From: Argopecten irradians
Taxonomy: Eukaryota > Mollusca > Bivalvia > Pectinida > Pectinidae
Direction: 5' to 3'
NCBI RefSeq assembly: GCF_041381155.1
Contig: NC_091134.1
Location: 57,381,467 to 57,445,466, forward strand
DNA: 64,000 nt
The notes under the pieces are model-generated. The model saw nothing but the letters and a program-made list of their open reading frames with translations. It searched no databases and was not told the DNA's origin. This document shows, one piece after another, positions 10,201 to 33,600 of the stretch (the first letter of the stretch is position 1; each line of letters starts with the position of its first letter). The position numbers and the translations under genes are program-made.

Positions 10201-13200
10201 GCTACAACTAAAAAGACACAAAATATACTAATGCAATGAGATCTGGCTTGAATCGAATAGGGTATTAAAGTTTTTTAACCAATCGTATATGAATTCAGTT
10301 GCGTCATTTCGGAGGAAACTTGTTGGACACCGTCTCGATATTCGTTATTCGGTTGCCGGTTTGTCTGCCCGTCTGCAAATTAAGATTTATTTTCATGTAA
10401 TACATTTTGTATAACTGCAACACACAGCAATTGTAAGTCATTGTGTCTGTCGTCCATGTGTAGTCCGGAATCTGAAACATGGCAAAGCTGTCAGAAAACA
10501 AGTGGGATTATTAATTGTGATTTTTATGGGCAACAACTCTTTAACACGCCAACTAATAACTATGGAACTCGATAGACATATCCATAACGGGCAAAGGAAA
10601 TAAAGTGTGTTCTTCATTGGAAATCCAAGACAGCCGTCATGGTTTCTGATTGGTTAGCCGATAACTCCAATTTAACTGGCCAACTAATAACTATGAAATT
10701 TCACAGACATACACAATGTACATGTAAAATATCTTTTCTAGACTGGAAATTCAAAATGGCCGTCGGCGATTTTAAATGGTTCGTTTAGATGTGTTAATGT
10801 TGGGACTCTCGGGGGTATACTGTATACATTTTTTGTACAATGAAAACAACTTTGAGAATACCTACCTGTCATATATATAGTAATAAAATAGAGGTCCCTG
10901 ATTGGTCAAATATAAGTATAAGGCGTTGACTAATTTCAATGTAAATGTGTACTCTTGGGACTTCAGTCATGCTGATTAGAGCGAAAAAATTATTCATTTC
11001 AGACATTTTAGTTCCCAATACCAATATGCAAAACAGTTACGTGAATCATTGTGTAATGTTTTACTAGTTCATCTGAATTGAAATGGTGTGGGGGCGGAGG
11101 TGTTAGGTAGCCATTGACATGCATACAGTTGTAGATTTATTATTTATTTGTTGTTAAATACAAAATAATAACACTGACGCCTAATGAAACACATGATTTA
11201 GAATATCAATAAAATAGCAATCCCTCAGAAACAATATATATAGTATGGAATGAACCAGAGACACCTGTAAAATACAGGTGTATTGTAAAGATAATTACCC
11301 TCCTCCCCTAATGACAAGTGTCCTTATATCGTGATGATTGATAGGCGGAGGTCTCAGTCGCATTACCACAGAATGACGCCATTATGGAGGGGCATATTAA
11401 TAATTGAACTAACGACCTATCCTATCGGAGAAGGGAAGACAAACCATGGGTGTTGGGTCATATTTTATACATCACAACGGAGTTTATGGATACATCTCCA
11501 AACAGAGACAAAACAATTGGATAGACATTACAGGCACAATAACGATCTGTAGAAACAAGTGTGACAGCACATACAATGTAAAGATACTTGTGAAAACACA
11601 AAAATATCATATTGTCTTACCAAACGGCCCATATTAACGATCGATTACATATACACCATAAGAAAGAAATGTATTTATATACATTGTATACGCCTCAATT
11701 CCATTCATTTGCCCTTTTATAACGGGACATTTGTATTTTGAAAATATGAATGTAACAGTACTGAATTGATGAATTGATGAAAACATTGATGATTCATGTT
11801 ATGTATCATCTGACTTATAAGGTATTAACATAAAATCGCTTTGTTCAAGGACACAATCAGAGACCAAAATGTCTGATTTCTGTCACCAATCCTTGGATCA
11901 TCCTTACTTTCCCTTCAAACTGACTTACTAAACTTTTGATCTTTTTTTTTTTAAATTTACCTATTATTAGACATAAATGAATAATACATTCTCGATCTTA
12001 TTAAATATGAATATCTCAGTCCACTATCATACCTATTTATTCCATGAAGATGAGCCAAAACTGTGCCATACACAGATTAAGATCAGACAACACTTCACCA
12101 CGGTTCTGGTATACATGTAGGTACTAAGGTTTTCATTTACAACAACTTTACTAGAAACTAGTAATAGGTTAATATTTATTGCTGTAGTTGTTTTGGATCC
12201 AAAGATTATTCAACAAAATAAACAAGCAAAATAGTATCCTAGAAAATGAAAATGTAATGAAAGAGTTATTTTTCTGTGAGAAATGTTTTGTCCAAATTTA
12301 ACAAGAAAATTACATGCATATATGGACATTCTATTGTAATGTAAAATGATCAGCTCATCATCATTATAATAATAATCTGTCATCAAATACATTGTACACT
12401 GCAAAAACTACATAGCTTGGTAACTGCAACATAATTCATAATACTAAAGGAATACATTTTGGAGAAATTCTTAATCCAGACACAACAACATAACATGATT
12501 ATAGCAATCATAAAAACATCCAATAAAATATTTTATCATTTCAATTAAAGCTGGAATGATTGAATGATACTCTGAAAAAGTCTTTTACAGCATTTCATAT
12601 TACTGTACTAGTTAAATATTTTTGAAAAGGATAATAAACTATCACACCACATTGAAACTCTATAAGCTGATGACCTTTCATTGAATTTCCAACATATTTG
12701 TCAGAACTACTTCCTATAAGCCCCCTTCTCACTTTTTGAGGCCTCGTATATCACTTTTCTTGAATCAAATGAAAATATGAAAACCGTGTAGCTTTCTTTA
12801 TTGATTTATTTTGAAAATTTAATAATTTCATAAAAGGCTAGCCCATATTTGGTTCTTTAAAGCACACTTTTCTGTTTTGTTTTAAAAAGCGCTCTGGGCC
12901 CTTATTAGGTCGAATACAGTACATGTACATTTTAAGAATGTTGGTGACAACTTTTCCGAGATGTGGACAGTAATGCTTACCATAGCTATCACCGGCAGTG
13001 TTAACTAAATTAATTGTAATCTATGACAATACACAGGGACAATCTACAACTGTACCAATCCCCAGAATATGTGCTTTACCACAAATAACTTAGTACTGTT
13101 AACTTTGCACAACTGTACAGATGAATCTCGTATCCCTGAACAGGCTTTCTTCAGATAATTTTAATATTTTTAATAAAAAAAAATTCTTGCCATTATTTCA

Positions 13201-14149
13201 ATTTGAAAGTACCATCTTTGTGTTGGAAATCAAAAACATTTTTTATTTGATATATGATAACTGTTTCCTTCATCAATCTAACAATACTTTATATAATTGT
13301 GTTAATAGATGGGGCTATCCATCATGGGTCTAACCCAGCTGAATGGCCACTAACCAGATAATCTGGCCACATGAAGGACATCACTTTCCTGCAAAATCCA
13401 GTTATGGTTTGTCAGCTGGAATTTTTTACTCGCGCAAATCACATTCAGACTTGATGGAAGCCTGGCTGAACCCCATTTCTCTGGGCCTGTTTGAAGTCTG
13501 TGGTGTTGTCCTTATTTGAACTCTCCACACACAAAATCCAGCCACCTGTAGCAGATATTGGGATACATCGTTTGGGGATTTCAGATCAAAACCTTAATAG
13601 TGACACCAAGGTCACTTTTTCTTTTCTTTTTGAAAATTAATTATGATGTTAGACCACACAATTTTCATTTTTTTTTCTAAATTTCATTTCAATATTAAAT
13701 GGTGACAAACATTTTTTACTAATCTTTTTCTTCATTCTTATATGTCCATGAAAAACAAAAATCCTGAATTGAAAACTTGAATAGAGATCCTGAAATAAAT
13801 ATATATATAAACAGTGCTACATCACAACATATCTATATTACTGGAAAATCAATAATTACAAGCAGGTCGTAAGATTAGTTTTCCACAAATATGGTATACA
13901 TATACCTATACAGTCTTATCTGTGTAAGAGTTTAAAGAGAACCTGCTAGCATCCACAATAGTGTTGAGTACGATATTTCCCCATTGTTTTTGAAAACTAG
14001 ATATCATCCTGGTCAAGTTTCCTTAGCTACCCAAATCCTCAATTGGACAGTCCCGCTGGTAAAATACAATATTGAATTTTTGAGCTTTCCTCAAACAAAA
14101 ATTCACATAAAATAAAAAAATCCACCTAGTGTCACAAACACATCTATTA
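10201..14149. other. non-coding; includes probable TRAPPC3 3' UTR at its right end
   Basis: No coding exon recognised. On the minus strand this is downstream of the TRAPPC3 stop codon. Two AATAAA signals on the minus strand (12797-12802 and 12805-12810) are candidate polyadenylation signals, which would give a 3' UTR of about 1.35 kb. T-rich stretches are frequent between 13,130 and 13,760. Confidence 0.4.
12797..12810 (-). terminator. candidate polyadenylation signals for TRAPPC3
   Basis: Two overlapping-range AATAAA hexamers on the minus strand (plus-strand TTTATT at 12797 and 12805), about 1.35 kb past the TRAPPC3 stop. The assignment is only by position; nearer, weaker signals cannot be excluded. 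Confidence 0.3.
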
Positions 14150-27392
<13,243 letters not shown>

Positions 27393-27686
27393 AGTTGGCG
27401 TACTTTAATAGGAAAATATCCTAAATTGTCATCATTGTTATGTTACAATGTAAAGCAGATAAAATCATACAGTCACACCTCCTCATGTACCAACCTTACT
27501 TTAAAACGGCAATTTTGATTGGACATTGAATTATGTCTGGCCAATCAAAATAGGTGTAACGGAAAACGTCGGTATTTTAATCGAATCTTTATCATTGGTG
27601 TGTTTGTATTCAACACACATATGTGGTTACGAATCAAACGTGTATGCAACGTTGATGACTGACACAGGCATGCACGAAACGAAAAG
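27393..27686. promoter_or_regulatory. bidirectional TRAPPC3/RWDD1 promoter with inverted CCAAT boxes
   Basis: The 294 bp between the two start codons must hold both 5' UTRs and the promoter. It contains ATTTTGATTGG at 27512-27522 and CCAATCAAAAT at 27541-27551, an exact 11-bp inverted repeat in which each arm is a CCAAT box. No TATA box suits either gene. Paired CCAAT/NF-Y sites are common in divergent housekeeping promoters, so shared control is a reasonable inference. Confidence 0.7.
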
Positions 27687-30600
27687 ATGACAGACTTTAA
27701 AGAAGAGCAGAATAATGAAATAGAAGCGTTAGAGTCAATATACCCCGACGAAATTACGGGTATGTCATATGTTTTGAGTAAACACATTTGTCTACAAAGT
27801 TTAATGAGTCTACATGCACTGTATTTAGCAATAGTTGATGGCAATGGTTTAATTTGGTATTTTTCACAATTTGTGATGTACATACATTGTAGATAAACAG
27901 ATATCTATAGGTCTACTATCGATTTGATTTTGTCATTATATATATATTTTTACTAGGTACATGGCTTTGTCAAATCATTTAAGATGCTCCACCGCCGACA
28001 GAGCATAAGTGATATTCATCATTTGAACAATATTTGGTGTTTAATCGTGTATATACATGTAATAGTCTAATTAACACAAAAAATAATATGAAATAATTTA
28101 TTTTGCCTTTGGTACATGCGCATTCAGTAGTTCATTCCATGGCGCAGTTCATTCCATATAGGATATTGTGGTACGGATTTTTTTTCGGGATGCAATAAAT
28201 TATTTTTCATATTTTTAACTTGAAGTAAAAATTAGAAGCTCAAACTTTGCATTGGTGGTATTGATGTAAAGTAAGTAACTTTTGTAACTGAAGAAAAATA
28301 CTAACTCGTCTGCTCCTGTTTATAATAGTGAAAAAATACCATTTGTCAGCGGTGGAGCATCTTTAAATATGTTGGACACATTGATATAGATTAATAATAA
28401 TATGAATCATGCATGGCATGTGAAGAGCAAAGCTCTACTTGTTTATTTTCTTTTCTATTTCAAGTAGAAGTCATAAATTCAAAAATAAAATGATGTACTT
28501 TAAAGTAGACCTATACTAGTAAGGGCACGAAATGCGAAGCACTTCTTAGATCACACAAACATGAAAATATAAGAAAAAAAAAACAGTTTTCAAAATTCAA
28601 TCCTACACTCTGACAATTTCAGTTAGCGGCTGCCATTTTTTACCCTATGTATCCGTGTGAATGCGATACTTTGAAGTAATCTTGTTATAAAATCAAGCGA
28701 TCCAAACACTCTTATGATCCGATCATCAGGCAGGAGCTTACAGTGCTGTAACAGGAGAGAAGAAAATGTAGCGACCAGACCGGGATTCGAACCCGGAACC
28801 CTCCGAACACTAGCTTGAGTTCTCTACTGACTGAGCTACGTGGTCACCGATGATCGACCAAGTCCAATCCCGCTACACTCCTCGCTCCTTTCTCAAAGTC
28901 TTTGCCCTTAAAGACACACGAGACCCTTCCAAACACCATCACCATGGGTTATTTAGTTGGGCGCCAATTCTGTAACAGGAGAGGAGAAAATGTAGCGGCC
29001 AGACTGGGATTCGAACCCGGGGACCCTCTGAACACTAACCGAGTGTTCTACTGACTGAGTTACCTGGTCACCCAGGGGTTTCATTATCAGGCGGTACCCG
29101 GTACTTTTTGCCGGTTGAACCTGGCTGTGGTACCGCCTGATTTGGGCTAAATTACATTGGATAGCATACAGATGGTATAGAAAAGTACCCCCTGAAATTG
29201 CAATTGTGCAATTCTGTAACAGGAGAGGAGAAAATGTAGCGGCCAGACTGGGATTCGAACCCGGGACCCTCTGAACACTAACCGAGTGTTCTACTGACTG
29301 AGCTACCTGGTCACCCAGGGGTTTCATTATCAGGCGGTACCCGGTACGTTTTGCCGGTTGAACCTGGCTGTGGTACAGCCTGATTTGGGCTAAATTACAT
29401 TGGATAGCATACAGATGGTATAGAAAAGTACCCCCTGAAATTGCAATTGTACCGCCTCTCCTGAGAGATAATGAAACCCCTATCACCGATGATCGACCCA
29501 GTTCAATCCGGCTACAGTGCTATCACTCTTTATTTGCAAGCCTTGAAGTAATTTGGACCATGCAGCTTCCAATATAATCGGCTGACCAAAAACAGAAATT
29601 CCATTACAGAAATAAAATTTCTTTCTTCTCAAATAGGGGTTTGGAACAAGGATAGAGTGTGAATATATGTATAAAAATAAACAGAAAATTCTGCTCTGTT
29701 ATTTCCATAAATTGCACATTTTAAAATTGCATAATTTATGGTTACTGAAACATCTGGCTGCGCCTTTTAAGGCCTTGCCTTCAGTCATGTTATATGATAT
29801 AATAATTTTCTAGTTTAATAAAAATTTTAGTTTCAACAGAACTCAAAGATTCAAATTTGGACGTTGATTTTCTGTGTCCATGCAGTGCTACAGGCCTGGG
29901 GTGCCACGAATGTGAATCCTATGAATTCGCGCCATTTGTTGACGTGATGTAACGTCATGATTCATTGTGCTCATCTACGCTTGGTAGATATTTTGACTGC
30001 ATTCCATAGCTCTTAATTTTCAAAAGTGTTATCATTATTCCTTTTAAAAAAATGTTTAATTACTCCTGTAAATGCATTTGCATTATTTAAATATATTTAT
30101 TGTGGAGAGCAGTATCGAAGCAATGCACAAACCGGAACAGGTTAAACAAAAAAAAAATTAGCCATCCATCCATGCAGTTCATAATTGATCTCAGTCATGT
30201 ATTTTTGCTTACGTACATGTTACCGGAACAGAACTTCGAAAGAGCTTTGCTCTTATAAATTTAGGCAAAGTATATCTGAGAGCGCACTAATTAATCCATT
30301 CTTTTGTTTGTTGGTTTTTAATTGTTACCAAATAGAAAAATACCTGACCCAGCGATTGAGCTCTTATCAATGTTATATGTTTTGTTCTTATTACTTATTG
30401 TGTGCATTGACTTACTGTACTGTCGAAACCATTTTTATAATGAATGAACTGAATTACTGGCATGGAGTTTATAACAAGAAAAACAATATTTAGCATAAAC
30501 TACTTCTACTTTCACTTTATGCAAAAATATGTGACTGGCAGTACATCATGTGACATATTTTTGCATAAAGTGAAAGAAGAAGTCACTGACTGTGGCTAAA

Positions 30601-33600
30601 AAATGTTTCTTGCACTTAAGTTTTGATGTGAGATCTGCCAAGGGTTTCAGGGAGAGTATCGTACTGAATACTCTTGGCTAGCTAGTGAAGTTGCATTTAT
30701 AGTCAATTTGCATGGATTTTTGTTACTATCTAAATTCTCTTCTTACTCTGTATAATTACTGCATTTAACAAAAAAATAAAAAAAAAAAAACAATGTTTAA
30801 AGAGGACACCTCCATTTCTTGAGATGTTTTTTTCATCATCCATTATTTTCCTTTTACATTGCAGTATTATCAATAGAACCTCATCATGTTTTTACTGTGG
30901 ATATCAAGTCACAAGAAATAAGTGATCCCTACAACACAGATGAGGCACCAGAACCTACAGGTAAGTGCTTCTTCTGTCTATTAAAATATAAAGCTGGGAT
31001 TGAATATGTAACAGAACATGTTGAGACCAGACCGGGCTCTGAACATCAACAGAAACGCATTACTGGTGAAATACTTGATAACCTATATAGCTATGACTTA
31101 CTGATAACCAAGTTCTGTTACACTCTTCCTCTTTGCTTTACCAAACACACAACAATTCACAAGTTTGCATATCCTGTGCTTAGTCAATTGTACTTCCAAT
31201 GCAGGGGTTGGCAAGCTTGTTCATTTTTTAACGAGAGAGGAGACAATGTTTTGTAGCCAGATCAAGGTTCAAGTCTGGGACCTCCGAGTACGATACTGTA
31301 GCTGGATGCTCTATCAATTAGTTACTTAGTTTAAATATAGCGATGATCGACTCTGTGCAATTCTGCTAAAATATATACTATCTACTCTGTAACTAGTGTT
31401 GTTCTGATTAATCGATTTAGTCGATGTCTAGTCGTTTCTAACCAGAAATTGATTAATCAATCTTTGTTTATCATAATCGATCACAGTGACTCACATTGGC
31501 AATATATAATGATAAGAATTTTGTGGATCATGACGTATATTTATTGCCAAGGAAGCTAGCATTTAATCGGGAAAACAATTTCAATGAAATGTAGCACTTT
31601 GACAATAATACATCTTCATTTTCCGATGTAAATGTGTGAAAGACGATTCCTGCTACAATATCAGGACATATGGATTTTCCCAGAAACAAAAGTGAAAGAT
31701 TGGTAATTTGGTAGAAACGTCACTTGTTTGGAAGTGATGATCGATCATGAAAATGCAACTGATTCCCAGCAGTATCTATTCCCAGTGTTCTCAGTTAGCA
31801 CACAAAATTCTCCATTAATTCTTTACAATGTACCTTATATGCTATTATCAGGTTTTTAAAAGGACATGAACCTTTAAGTAATTTAAACTGTAAGTTTGAC
31901 TAAAATACATATATCTATGGCATGTCAGATACCTTACTAATTAGAATATATCAATTATTATGCAAATATTATTAATTATATGTCGATACTTTCGTGCGAA
32001 GTCCTTCCGTCCGTCTTTCGTCTTTTAACATTTCTTGTTACTGCTCTTTTTCAGAAAGGGCTGAAGGGATCTTTCTCAAATTTCATAAGTAGGTTCCCCT
32101 AGGACCCTTGTTGTGCATATTGCATTTTGTGACCAATCAGTCAACAAGATGGCGGTCAGGCAGCCATCTTGGATTTTGATAGTTAAAGTTTGTTACCATT
32201 ATTTCTCAGAAAGTACTGAAGGAAGGTCTCTCAAATTTCATGTCCAGGTTCCCCAAGGGCTTTAGTTTTGCATATTGCATTTTAGGACCTATCATTTAAG
32301 AAGTTCATTTTCTATTTTGATAGTTGAAGTTTGTTACTGCTATTTCTCAGAAAGTACTAAAGTGATCTGTCTCAAATTTTATATGTAGTTTGTTTGAAAA
32401 AGTTTGAAAAGCGGAGAGAAAAGATCCCTCTTTCCCTTGTCAGACATTGATCATTCTTTGTTGGGGGCCAAGATCCATCTGAAATCTTTTGTAAGAATTG
32501 TGTTTGAACCAGTTATAATTCTTTGATTCATTTAGTGTTTTTTGTTGCCTATAGCTGAATGCACGCTGCAATTTTCTTATGTGGAGAACTATCCAGAAGA
32601 GCCACCAGTGTTTGAAATTACAGAATATGAAAACTTGGAGGAAGATCAAATTGAAACACTGAACAGTTTGATAACGGAAAATGTAAGTATATTACACATC
32701 AGTCACAACTCTGTAACCAGACATAAATAAAATCTAGGAAAAAATTTTTCAGCTCAACAAGTTTAGCATGGCCACAAGTTAGATCACAGGCAAGGTTACA
32801 TGTCAGATCTTTGGCAAAATATTGATAGTTATGATCAAATAATTGTTATTTCGTTGTAGATAAAGGGGAGCAACTCTAAAATTATTTTACTAAGATCATA
32901 GCTGGTTTAGAAAATGAAATTTCCTCAGTTTGATAAGTTTGCCTTATCTAGAAGTTACTGACAAGGTCAGATCATGAGCAAGGTCATTGGACAGATCACT
33001 GGCAAAGCCATGTGTCAGATCACTGGCAAAGCCACGTGTCAGATCACTGACAAAGCCACGTGTTAGATCACTGGCAAAGCCACGTGTCAGATCACTGGCA
33101 AAGCCACGTGTCAGATCACTGGCAAAGCCACGTGTCAGATCACTGACAGCCATGGGTCAGGTCACTGACAAAGCCACGTGTCGATCACTGTCAAAGCCAC
33201 GTGTCAGATCACTGGCAAAGCCACGTGTCAGATCACTGGCAAAGCCATGTGTCAGATCACTGACAAAGCCACGTGTCAGATCACTGGCAAAGCCACGTGT
33301 CAGATCACTGGCAAAGCCACGTGTCAGATCACTGACAAAGCCACGTGTCAGATCACTGACAAAGCCACGTGTCAGATCACTGGCAAAGCCACGTGTCAGA
33401 TCACTGACAAAGCCACGTGTCAGATCACTGACAAAGCCACGTGTCAGATCACTGACAAATAGTGGTGTCTGATGTAGAAACTATTATCAGACTTCATTTT
33501 GCATATACAGTAAAACCCCGTTATATTGCCACCCGTTTTACCGCCAAACCCGCTTATCGCCATGAATTTATTCAGAACGGATTTCCCTCCATACAAATAC

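Noticed and set aside
28770-28856. Possible functional tRNA gene on the minus strand
   Set aside because: A and B boxes are good, but the anticodon arm does not fold convincingly and the same head is repeated nearby in SINE context.
28953-29486. 177-codon minus-strand open frame with [16 protein letters not shown]
   Set aside because: This is the usual by-product of translating tRNA-derived SINEs; the duplication simply doubles it.
33000-33462. CRISPR-like array
   Set aside because: Repeats are directly adjacent without unique spacers, and the DNA is animal; it is a minisatellite.
32944-33472. Open frames of 69-161 codons with (RVRSLAKP)n or (DLTRGFAS)n on both strands
   Set aside because: They follow from a 24-bp repeat, a multiple of three, lying in an RWDD1 intron; no start context or splice support.
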